Source: Paenibacillus sp. FSL A5-0031
Lineage (GTDB): Bacteria; Bacillota; Bacilli; Paenibacillales; Paenibacillaceae
DNA length: 64,000 bases
Assembly: GCF_001956295.1 (NCBI RefSeq)
Contig: NZ_MRTD01000008.1
Location: 186,001-250,000 of the forward strand
Reading direction: 5' to 3'
The notes beneath the pieces were generated by a model. That model was not told the DNA's origin. It ran no database searches and saw only the letters and a list, made by a program, of their open reading frames with translations. Below are positions 42,900 through 53,900 of the stretch, one piece after another; within the stretch, counting starts at the first letter, position 1, and each line of letters starts with the position of its first letter. The position numbers and the translations under genes are program-made.

Positions 42900-44027
42900 T
42901 TAGCCCTTTGGCGAAAGCTCAATTTTCATGTCATCGAGGTACAAAGTTGTCAGACCCTCATAGCCGGAGTCGCTGCCCACAATGACATAAAGCTCACCCT
43001 TCTCGTTGGTTTGCAATGTTGCCGTATAATCCATGGCGACTGGCTGAAAGCCTTTCAGCGAATCATCCGGCTGCACCATGTTTCCAACGATCTTCATATC
43101 TTTGCCTTCGGTCTTCTGATTGCCTTTATCCAAATTCATTCGATAGTAATGATCGCCACCGCTATCAACCTTGACAGCTTGAGGCTCCTTGCTTACAAAG
43201 CCTGCTTTGATGCTGACAGCCTCTCCAGGAGCGCCGCCAACACCCATCATGCCGCCCGATTGATCCGTATACAGCTTAAAGGATAATGATGCTTGATATA
43301 CCGTGTTTGGCTTCAGCCCATCGATCTTCTTCGTCGCGAACATAAACAAATCATCGCTGCGATTCATCCCTTTAAGCTTCAGTGCGTAATTAGTCTTGTT
43401 ATTCGCAAGAGGAAGCAGTTCTCTAGCGTATTGCAGCTCGTAAATATCCGGATTGTAGTCTACTGGCAAATCGGCAAAAGCTCCATTCCAGCCTTCCTCG
43501 CCCTGGTCAAAGTTATAATGGAGCGATAGCGCAGCCTCACTCGTTTGCACGGTAACTTTTTTCTGCTTCGCGTCCCAGCTCGTTTTTGCTCCTAACAGCT
43601 GTGCTACCATTTTTGCCGGTATGAAGGTCGTGCCTTTAATAACAACAACTTTGGCAGGCAGCTTCACGTTTTTAATGAAGCTCCCAACTACCGCATCGCT
43701 ATTTTGAGTAAGAGTCACTGCAAGTCCAGCACGGGTTAAAATAATTTGTTTCGCTGCCGCATCCAATTGAATGTTTGCTTGCAATCCCTCAGCCAGCGCT
43801 CTGACAGGGACCATCGCAATACCGTTCTGTAAATAAGGCGCCACCGCAAGCTTATGCTCTCCGCGGTAATCAATCGATTTGGTGCTTCCTATTTGAAATT
43901 GAAGAGGAGCAGGCGAAACGGCTGAAGCGCCATAAGCGGTTGCTCCGCTAGCTGCTGCACTAAGAAATAAAGCGGACGAAAGAGATGCTATCATGAGGTT
44001 TTTATTTAACAATTGTTTAAAGGCCAT
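42900..44027 (-). CDS. Secreted protein with copper-amine-oxidase-N domains and CBM-like end
   Basis: 375 residues. Signal peptide ends near SGATAYGAS. Residues about 45-165 are one copper amine oxidase N1 module, with the paired units MVPVRALAEGLQANIQLDAA and TTFIPAKMVAQLLGAKTSWD, each ending in a KQI/KKVTV strand. The last 200 residues (LHYNFDQGEEGWNGAFADLP, PNTVYQASLSFKLYTDQSGG and GYEGLTTLYLDDMKIEL) look like a jelly-roll carbohydrate-binding type fold. No catalytic residues known. Monocistronic. Extracellular binding protein, ligand unknown. Confidence 0.85.
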   Translation of the reverse strand: MAFKQLLNKNLMIASLSSALFLSAAASGATAYGASAVSPAPLQFQIGSTKSIDYRGEHKLAVAPYLQNGIAMVPVRALAEGLQANIQLDAAAKQIILTRAGLAVTLTQNSDAVVGSFIKNVKLPAKVVVIKGTTFIPAKMVAQLLGAKTSWDAKQKKVTVQTSEAALSLHYNFDQGEEGWNGAFADLPVDYNPDIYELQYARELLPLANNKTNYALKLKGMNRSDDLFMFATKKIDGLKPNTVYQASLSFKLYTDQSGGMMGVGGAPGEAVSIKAGFVSKEPQAVKVDSGGDHYYRMNLDKGNQKTEGKDMKIVGNMVQPDDSLKGFQPVAMDYTATLQTNEKGELYVIVGSDSGYEGLTTLYLDDMKIELSPKG

Positions 44028-44113
44028 TTGTCTACCATCCTTTGTTGTTAGTCTTTTGGTGCGTACCCAAACTAACGAACAAAGATGAATATAAGTTGCA
44101 ATAGGCTAATTTT

Positions 44114-46175
<2,062 letters not shown>

Positions 46176-46319
46176 TTGCATTCCCTCCCACGACTCCTAT
46201 TTCCTCCTACGCGCATCCTTTACTCAGGCTATACTCTTCATCATATGAAGCTGCATCTCTTTGTGTTTATGTCCCGTATGCCTACTTTTAGGCGTTATTC
46301 AAGCCTACAAGCAAAAACG

Positions 46320-46345
46320 CCTTCAGCGTCCTCTGGATGCTGAAG
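46320..46345 (-). promoter_or_regulatory. Terminator-like hairpin in the mccA leader
   Basis: Minus strand CTTCAGCATCC, loop AGA, GGACGCTGAAG, then GCGTTTTTGC, about 145 bp before mccA. Small alternative hairpins follow (TAGGC...GCCTA and GCCTAAAAGTAGGC). It could attenuate mccAB or end an upstream short transcript. No S-box or T-box consensus was found. Confidence 0.4.
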
Positions 46346-46412
46346 CAGCTTTGACGGAGAAATATAAACCCTATATTAGCTAAAAAACTTATAAATTCTT
46401 ATATTTTAAAAA

Positions 46413-46456
46413 AGGGATGCTCCTCAAGTAGAAAAGTCTACTTAAGGAGCATCCCC
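46413..46456 (-). terminator. Strong terminator after the alpha/beta hydrolase gene
   Basis: Minus strand GGGATGCTCCTTAAGTAGA, loop, TCTACTTGAGGAGCATCCC and TTTTTT: a 19-bp stem with one mismatch, 7 bp behind the stop. Confidence 0.9.
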
Positions 46457-46462
46457 TTATTA

Positions 46463-48517
46463 TTAAGCCTCGCTTAGTCCCCAACCAATTGCATGTTTTG
46501 TCGTCTGTTCAAGCCACTCATTGCTTGCGAAGTTCGGAATGTCCTTTGTTACCGTAAGCGTCGCCTGTCCTTCAAAGCCGGGATGTGGGCAATATACAGC
46601 CGTGTTCTCCCACTTCTCCGAACCATTTCTTCTAAAAAGCAAACGGTAATCATACAACCCCGGCTTAATCTGCTCTGACACGATCTGAACGGTTTTTTCA
46701 AAGGAAAATGTCGTGCGATAGCCTTCCAACTGGCTCATCGTACCTGCCATGAGAACAACAGGTTTCGCCCGTTCCACCTCGCTCGAAGGATGCAAAATCA
46801 ACTCGTATTCCATGCCCGGCTCGCCATAGACGATAAGAAGAATAGGCAGTCCCACAACAGCAATTTTAGGCGCTTCCACAAATACCGGCTGATGTGTCGG
46901 CTCGAATTGCTCCGATCGCTCCCACTCTTCCTGCACTTCGCTAGCCCTGCGATAATGCCATGTCCCCTCTACTGGCAAATCCACTTGATTCAGAAGAGCT
47001 GTTAAGCAGGTTTTTGCGCTTTGGAATGGATCTGTACAATTGTTATGTCCGTAACGGTAGCCGATTTCATGCCTAACGTCCACGCCATGCCTGCGGGCGC
47101 GATCTGCCCACTCAAAGGACAGCCAGCTCGAGGTATACGCGTCATGCGTTCCGTGCGTCAGCCAAACCTTAGTCCCTTTGGACTTCAAGGCATGTATGAT
47201 TTGATTCGACGCTGGGCTTCGCTCGCTCGCAATAAGCTCCATATTATCAGTACCAAGCAGCGTTGTGAAAAATAGATCAACTGCGCGGCGGCCGTCCCCA
47301 TCCTGCCAGCCAGGCTGCCACGCGTATTTATAACCCGTATCCTCGCAAACCGCGCGCCAGCATACCGGACAGGTAGGATTAAGCATTTCCTTAAAAGGTT
47401 CTCCAAAAGCGAGCGGCACATTATAGCAGATGGCATAACGAACGGAGTACACACTGCTATTCGGATTACCCGCCGCAATTAAGCTTGTTATGCCTCCGCG
47501 TGAGCCGCCAACCGTCACAATGGCATTCCCATCCACGGCGAACTGTTCTATAGCGGTTAGGAACAGATCGTCCAAGTTCTCATACAAAGAGCCGTGCATC
47601 GTTCTCGTACCGAACGAACCCCCGCCGTTCCATATGATGCCGACTGCACCTTTCCCTGTGTCCAATAACGTCTGGCCAAGCACGTTTAGAAGAGCTGGCC
47701 CAACGTTTGCAAACACATTTTCATTCTGATCATAAAACCCGCTGAATAAAGCAGGATACCGTGCTTCAGGTGTACGAGACCACTCCGGAGGAAGGATGTA
47801 GCTAACCATACTGCGATGCTCGCCTTGACCCGCAATACGTCCATGTACAAGCTGAAAGGCAGGTACTCCTTCTAGCTCGTCAAGTGCCGTCCCCGGATTG
47901 CGGAAAATGACAGGATAACCCGTAAGTTTCATCACTTCATCCGATAGCTTCAAAGCTGCTTCATCTGTCACGCGAACCACGCTATACGTCTCGCCAATAT
48001 ACCGTTCATAGGCTGGCGTCCTTTGATGCTCGCCGTCCTTTTCCGCTGCGAACAAAGCATAAGCATCCGTCCGGTAATAATAAGGACTGGCGATATCATT
48101 GTCCTGCAGCGGCAGTTCGACTTTACATTCGCCCGTTTCCTCATGCAGTCGAAGAACGCCGATTCCATCGGTGCCGCCTGCCTGTGAACCGCCTCTGCCG
48201 CCATTTAATGCGGCATTCCAATTTGTCACAATCGGAAAATCATTATGCAGCTTCTCTGTGACAATGGTATAAATACCCGCTGTCACTGATGGTATGCGAA
48301 CAATTCCACGATTCATATCCACATGCTCTACTTCCAAATAATCAACCTTTTTATTCGTATAACGAGCCGCTTTAATCGTTGCTTCGCTTTCCGTAAGAGC
48401 TGCTAAAAGCTTCGGGTGCACCTTTATATCTGCGAACGACGAGGTACCGTCAAGACTAGCAAATGGGCTAATAGGGACATAACGGCCAGGAGTAAAAATC
48501 AAATTATTCGGGCGCAT
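46463..48517 (-). CDS. Large alpha/beta hydrolase (S9/esterase-like), unassigned
   Basis: 684 residues, no signal peptide seen. The central part (about 235-540) is an alpha/beta hydrolase: YPALFSGFYDQNENVFANVG, nucleophile elbow VTVGGSRGGITSLIAAGNPN with Ser near residue 339, LTHGTHDAYTSSWLSFEWAD carrying a possible acid, and GYRYGHNNCTDPF with a likely catalytic His. The N-terminal 230 and C-terminal 140 residues are probably beta-sandwiches. The ATG at 48517 is preferred for the GAGG 7 bases before it; one at 48529 is possible. It overlaps the GH92 stop by 14 bp, so the two are coupled. An esterase or peptidase acting on the same glycan or glycopeptide is plausible, not shown. Confidence 0.72.
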   Translation of the reverse strand: MRPNNLIFTPGRYVPISPFASLDGTSSFADIKVHPKLLAALTESEATIKAARYTNKKVDYLEVEHVDMNRGIVRIPSVTAGIYTIVTEKLHNDFPIVTNWNAALNGGRGGSQAGGTDGIGVLRLHEETGECKVELPLQDNDIASPYYYRTDAYALFAAEKDGEHQRTPAYERYIGETYSVVRVTDEAALKLSDEVMKLTGYPVIFRNPGTALDELEGVPAFQLVHGRIAGQGEHRSMVSYILPPEWSRTPEARYPALFSGFYDQNENVFANVGPALLNVLGQTLLDTGKGAVGIIWNGGGSFGTRTMHGSLYENLDDLFLTAIEQFAVDGNAIVTVGGSRGGITSLIAAGNPNSSVYSVRYAICYNVPLAFGEPFKEMLNPTCPVCWRAVCEDTGYKYAWQPGWQDGDGRRAVDLFFTTLLGTDNMELIASERSPASNQIIHALKSKGTKVWLTHGTHDAYTSSWLSFEWADRARRHGVDVRHEIGYRYGHNNCTDPFQSAKTCLTALLNQVDLPVEGTWHYRRASEVQEEWERSEQFEPTHQPVFVEAPKIAVVGLPILLIVYGEPGMEYELILHPSSEVERAKPVVLMAGTMSQLEGYRTTFSFEKTVQIVSEQIKPGLYDYRLLFRRNGSEKWENTAVYCPHPGFEGQATLTVTKDIPNFASNEWLEQTTKHAIGWGLSEA

Positions 48518-50729
48518 AAGCAGCCTCATTTTTCATCGAGTATGGCAAAGCATTACTCAGTGTTACTCTTCCAGAAGGCGCGTTCACCATATGGAATTGA
48601 AGCTCCGCTCCAGCCGCCAGCTGATCATGACTGATCGACAGCTTATGCCACGGTTCGCCGTTTACACTTAGTTTATCCCAATATACATTTTCAGCACCGT
48701 TGTTCTCCGCCTCAATGACAAGCTCCTTGCCGTTCTCCAATTGAATGGTCACTTTGCGGAACAAGGGGCTGCCCATGACATATTCCGGAGTTCCGGGACA
48801 GAATGGATACATGCCAAGCGCACTCCATATATACCAAGAGCTCAGGCTCCCATTGTCCTCATCGCCAGGCAGTCCATCAAGCCTGCTGCTGAACAGTTCC
48901 TTCATCGCTTTTCTCACCCAATATTGCGTTCGGGACGGCTTGCCGATTACGGTATAAATATAGGGAATATGGAAGCTAGGCTGATTGCTAATGGCAAATT
49001 GGCCAAAATTTATCGCAGCCATTTCCGACATTTCATGAATTTCCGTGCCGTACGTGCCTGTTTTGAACAGAGGTGGCATCGTCATCAGTTCATCGAGCTT
49101 TTTCGCAAAAGCATCATTTCCGCCCATCAGCTCTGCTAACCCAGCTATATCATGCGGTACGGACCAGCTGCACTGCCAAGCTCCGCCTTCGCAAAACGGA
49201 TTGCCCCACTGCAATGGATCGAAGTGCTCCTGCCACTGCCCTTGCTCATTGCGGCCTTTCATGAAACCTTCGCCAGCGTCAAACAGCTTGTTATAGTTCG
49301 CCGCTCTCTCCATAAAGAAACGATAATCCTCTTCTTTGCCGAGGCCTTTCGCCATCTGAGCAATGCAGAAGTCACCGTAATAATAATCCAAGGCGTTGCT
49401 TACGCTTTCGTGGAAAAGATTATCCGGCAAATAGCCATATTCGATGTAGGCTGCCAATCCTTTTCGTCCATGCTTCCCATCACTTGAAGCGAGTGTGGCA
49501 TGCTTGCGCAGCCCTTCGTATGCCGCTTGCACATCAAACCCTTGAATGCCTTTCACATAAGCATCCGCTATTGCAGCATCGATTAATGTACCCGGCATGG
49601 CACTTCGTTCCGCAGGCGAAATCCACTTGGGCATCCAGCCGCTTTCCTTATAAATATGAACCCATGCTTCTGTCATTTCACCCAGCAGCGTGGGAAATAA
49701 AAGGCTGTACAGCGGAAGGCTCGTACGATAGATATCCCAAAAACCAATATCCATATACATAGGGCCTTTATGAACGTTACCGTCATAAGCACTAAAATGT
49801 ACTTGTTCCCCATTAGGGCTGTATTCATGCCATGTACGAGGAAAAAGACAGGTGCGATATAAGCATGTATAGAAGGTGCTCATCTCATCCTCATCTTCAC
49901 TTTCCACCTTTATTGTGCTCAGCCGTTGTTCCCAATCCTGTGCAGCTTGTTCCTGCAATTGCGCAAAGCTTAAATCGCCCAGCTCCTGCTGCATATTCCA
50001 AACCGCCTGCTCATGGCTGATGAAGGAAGTGCCCAAGCGAACATTGACGATCCCAGACGCAGGGACAGCAAGTCCAGCGAAAGCACCTACTCGTTCTCCC
50101 GCTCCTGCCAGCTGCTCGCGCACAGTAAAATCCCCATTAAATGTACCGCTTTGCTCATCCTGCAAATCACAATCAAAGTCCATAACAAAGTACATTGCAA
50201 AATTCTCATGTACTTCCCCGTGATGAGCACGAGTAAAGCCCGTCACGCGGCGATTGGCGCTATCAATTAAAATTGAGGACTCCCCTTCAAAAGGAGATAC
50301 GATAACTCTGCAGTCCTCTCTCCTGTCGAAAGTAAATGTAAGGCGCGCACTCCTCATTCCCGGAACCAGCTCCAGCGATGCTTCGTAACGAGGAAGCCGA
50401 ATTCGAAAATAATGCGGCTGCACGACCATTTCATCTGATCTATAGGAGGAAGCACGGGAATCCGCATCTAAATAAATAGGTCCGCTCTGCGGCATGACAA
50501 CAAGATGCCCGTAATCCCTTATCCACGGGCTAGGCTGATGCGTTAGCCGCAGGCCTTGAAATCTGCGGTGGGAGGGATGGTAAAACCATCCCGCTCCGTC
50601 CTCATGGGATTGCGGACTCCATGAAGCAGTACCCCAAGGTCTTGAAACGAGCGGGAGCGTATTTCCGTTCGAGAACGTATACACAGAATCCGTTCCTTGC
50701 AGCGGATTAACATAAGACAAACAGTTCAT
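48504..50729 (-). CDS. GH92 family alpha-mannosidase
   Basis: 741 residues. GH92 enzymes are calcium-dependent inverting alpha-mannosidases, usually alpha-1,2, acting on high-mannose N-glycans or yeast mannan. Seen: N-terminal beta-sandwich start YVNPLQGTDS, then HPSHRRFQGLRLTHQPSPWI with DYGHLVVMP, WDIYRTSLPLYSLLFP, WGNPFCEGGAWQCSWSVPHD followed by IAGLAELMGG (the family signature), and GDEDNGSLSSWYIWSALGMY then PFCPGTPEYVMGSPLF. The usual catalytic acid region (FCEGGAWQ) and base-region Asp (DEDNGSLS) are present. No signal peptide, so it is probably cytoplasmic. Its promoter carries the shared 18-bp element and a cre-like site. Confidence 0.92.
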   Translation of the reverse strand: MNCLSYVNPLQGTDSVYTFSNGNTLPLVSRPWGTASWSPQSHEDGAGWFYHPSHRRFQGLRLTHQPSPWIRDYGHLVVMPQSGPIYLDADSRASSYRSDEMVVQPHYFRIRLPRYEASLELVPGMRSARLTFTFDRREDCRVIVSPFEGESSILIDSANRRVTGFTRAHHGEVHENFAMYFVMDFDCDLQDEQSGTFNGDFTVREQLAGAGERVGAFAGLAVPASGIVNVRLGTSFISHEQAVWNMQQELGDLSFAQLQEQAAQDWEQRLSTIKVESEDEDEMSTFYTCLYRTCLFPRTWHEYSPNGEQVHFSAYDGNVHKGPMYMDIGFWDIYRTSLPLYSLLFPTLLGEMTEAWVHIYKESGWMPKWISPAERSAMPGTLIDAAIADAYVKGIQGFDVQAAYEGLRKHATLASSDGKHGRKGLAAYIEYGYLPDNLFHESVSNALDYYYGDFCIAQMAKGLGKEEDYRFFMERAANYNKLFDAGEGFMKGRNEQGQWQEHFDPLQWGNPFCEGGAWQCSWSVPHDIAGLAELMGGNDAFAKKLDELMTMPPLFKTGTYGTEIHEMSEMAAINFGQFAISNQPSFHIPYIYTVIGKPSRTQYWVRKAMKELFSSRLDGLPGDEDNGSLSSWYIWSALGMYPFCPGTPEYVMGSPLFRKVTIQLENGKELVIEAENNGAENVYWDKLSVNGEPWHKLSISHDQLAAGAELQFHMVNAPSGRVTLSNALPYSMKNEAAYAPE

Positions 50730-50784
50730 GAAAACGACCTCCGAGTAGTTGGCTAATGTTGATTTGGCCTGCCATTTTCATTTT

Positions 50785-50836
50785 ATGATAGCGCTTTATA
50801 TCGTAGGATAATATCCGACAACCCTGCGAAATGGTT
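50785..50836 (-). promoter_or_regulatory. GH92 promoter: shared 18-bp element, TATCAT -10, cre-like site
   Basis: CAACCCTGCGAAATGGTT (plus strand, 50819-50836) is separated by 28 bp from the minus-strand -10 box TATCAT (50785-50790). The cre-like TGATAGCGCTTTAT (50786-50799) overlaps the -10. No good -35 is present, as expected for an activator-dependent promoter with the activator bound at about -41 to -58. The same arrangement occurs at 60373-60424. Confidence 0.6.
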
Positions 50837-50920
50837 AAGTAGGCTTCCTTTTTTGCTTAATTTCCTTCAAAATCCTTGTTCTCCTTGCAAATTTCCAGCA
50901 ATCAGCCGATTTTACTATAG

Positions 50921-50966
50921 AAAAAAAGACCGCCCTCCTGTTTTTCAACAAGAGTGCAGTCCTTTC
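50921..50966 (-). terminator. Terminator after the SLH beta-helix gene
   Basis: Minus strand AAAGGACTGCACTCTTGTTG, loop AAAA, CAACAGGAGGGCGGTCTTT-like arm with T run. Eight bp behind the stop at 50974. Confidence 0.75.
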
Positions 50967-50973
50967 AACAAAC

Positions 50974-53900
50974 CTATAACCCCATCAACCGGTAAATAAC
51001 TGCTGCTGCTTCCGCGCGGGTAGAAAAGCCTTTTGGTTTGTATGATCCATCCTCGTACCCTTTGATGAATCCCGCCTGCTGCAAAGCAATAATTCCCTCC
51101 AAAGCGTAACCGCTTATTTGGCTCTGGTCCTTAAAAATATCCGATTCGCCAGCTGCTTTTGGCAGCTTCACAACCGCCTCTATTGCGCGGAAAGCAATGA
51201 CAGCCATTTCCTCACGTGTAATGACATCCGATACGCCGAACGAGCCGTCTCCTTTTCCGTTTACAATACCCAGCGCCTGGACCGTGGAAACCGCAGCATA
51301 ATACCATGCTTCCTTACGGACATCCGGAAAGCTGCTAGACCCAGCAGCAGCAGCAGGTGCCAAATCGAGGGCATTGACGAGAAGCTGAACAAACTCGCCG
51401 CGGGTAATGGAACGGTTAGGCTCAAACCTGTTCACCCCCACACCTTTCACAATTTCACGAGCTGCTAAAGCTTCAATAATCGTCCGCGATGCAGCTTTGA
51501 CGTCTGTAAAATGTACATTTGCATAGGCAGCTGCGTAACGGCTAGAAAGATTAGTCTGGAAAGTTACTGTCCCCGTAACGGAATCGTATTTTACTTGTTT
51601 CACCGCTTCTACACGGCCATCTTCTAGAATCGTATATACAACAACCTGATGAGCCTGCTCTTCTGGCTTCAGCTCGTATTTCATTGCCGCCTTTATCGGC
51701 GACTTCGAATCAAACTTGCCAACCGCCGCTCCATCAGCCTTAACGAAGAAATCGTAAATCGGATTGCCTTTCCATTTTTGCTGTAAGCTTTGCGGAAGCG
51801 AAGCGTCTCCTTGCTGGACAATCGTGATCTCCACCTGCTTCGATCCAGCTGGCAGGCGGCTTAAGAGAGCTTCTACTGGAATGGAAAGCGATGCGCCATT
51901 TGCGGTGACGATCAATTCTTTTGCCCCGGCTTTCCCATCCTTTAACGCTGCTGCGGAAATGTGAATGGAAGCACCCTTAGCATCTGCTCCAGACGGTACC
52001 ACATTAATGACCAATTGCCCGTCTTTCGCCCCTTCGAGTGCTTTGTTAAGCTCCTCGTTGGAAATATTGATTTGAGCAATCCCCTTGTCGATACTAGCTC
52101 CTTTTGCTGTAATGATGCCCTTGTTAATCGTGTTCAAGCTGCCATTGTTGCCGTTGCCGCCTGTGCTTCCATCTGGTGTCGGTGGAGTGACCGTTGCTTT
52201 AGCCAGCAGCTGGAAGGTACGGAATAGCGCCGGGTCCTTCACTCCGCCAATACCCGAGCCCCACTCGATATATCCTTTGCGGCCTGCGCCATCATTATCG
52301 TTGACCAGCATCGAGAAGCTTAATGCTTGATTCGCAGCGGCTTGGATCGGATAAAGCTCGCTCCAAGGAAGCTTCAGCTCATAGGAAGTTATCTTCGTCT
52401 CTTCATTTCGCGTTACGTTAAGCGTTCCATTCGTTACTGAACCTGTTGCTTTGCCTTGCATCGTAAGCCAGCGATAAATTTGCGGCCCGTCCGGCGTCTG
52501 CGAAATGCCGTATTCATACCAGGACTGGCTCTCGCCGGGAACACCAGGCGCTACGCTGAACTGAATACCATCGTTTTGCCAAATCGAGCTGCTTGAGGCT
52601 GCATGGTTAAACACATCATCTTTTATGCTTGCTGAGAGATAGAAAAAGCCTTCATCCCAGCGCAGCTTGGCTGTACCGCTTAAGTCATCGTCGCCTTGAA
52701 AACCTGTGATCACATTGCTGCCTTTTGCCAAATCAATCGTTATAGGATGGCGGCTGTCCGTTTCATGCAATATGCGGTTAAAATCAATCTCTCTTGTCAT
52801 ATGAATGTTCTCATATCCGGCAATTTCAACCTTCAAATCAAGCGGATATTTAACCCCTTCAGCCAAGCCCGGCAAAGGAATGACATACGTCGATTGCCCG
52901 CTTGGCGCGACGACAGGGACTTTCGTATCCGTGCCGCTGATTGTGCCAAAGCCCGAACCTTTACCAACCTCCCAAGCAATTTTTCCAACCCTTAAGCTGT
53001 CTTTTTCAGAGCTATTTACGAACTGAAGACGGAGCGACTTGCTGCCGCCATCGTCGTCGGTAATACTCGGTATGACCTTCAAGCCTTGGAAATACAATCT
53101 CAAATCATCGACAGGCGGCTCCGGCAGCGTCGCCGGATCTAAGCCTGCTCCATTATAAGCGCCAATATTCGGAGATTCCGTGCTGGATACCGGATTACCC
53201 CAATAATCAAGACCGCCATTGTCAGCAATGAGCGTACCAGCACCCAAAGCAGGAGAGCCGGCTCTTAGCTTGTAACCATCAACTGTGTTCCAGCCTTTGC
53301 TGCCGCCGCCTTGATAAACGAGCATCGGGTTACCCGTAACTTTGTTCAGGTCAGCAGGCTCATTGATCGGATGGTTGCCATAAAACAAGTTATGGTCAAA
53401 AACGCCATTCATGCCCGGCACATGATAATCACCTGTTCCAAGATTATAAATGAGATTGTTTTTGAATGAAAAAGCAGCCTGCAGGTCCCCTGCTTCATTC
53501 CACTCATGATCCATAATTTTTGTATTTTGACCTGTTCCGATATAAATGCTGTTGTTGTAAATTTGCGTATTAGGCGAAACTCCGCCCGCAAAGTTAAACG
53601 TATGAGTCAGGTCGTTTTGGCTGATGTTGTACCTAACCACATTGTTTGAAGAGCCGACCAGCACGCCCGGAGTTAAGCGCGCATCTACAAAGAGAATAAA
53701 GCCGCCTTTATTGTCATGGCTGTAGTTGTATTGAACGACGCTGTTGTTCGTATCAATATCTAAATTGAAGCCTTGGCCGTCGCCTTCCGGCTTATTCGTA
53801 TTAAAGGATTCATTAAACTGCACCACATTGTTTTTGCCACGAGTCGGCCAAATCGCAGCTGAACCGTTAAACTCACCGACCTCAGAGTAATTGCCGCCGC

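Noticed and set aside
46182..46412. T-box leader before mccA
   Set aside because: No T-box consensus and too short for the specifier stem; only generic hairpins are present.
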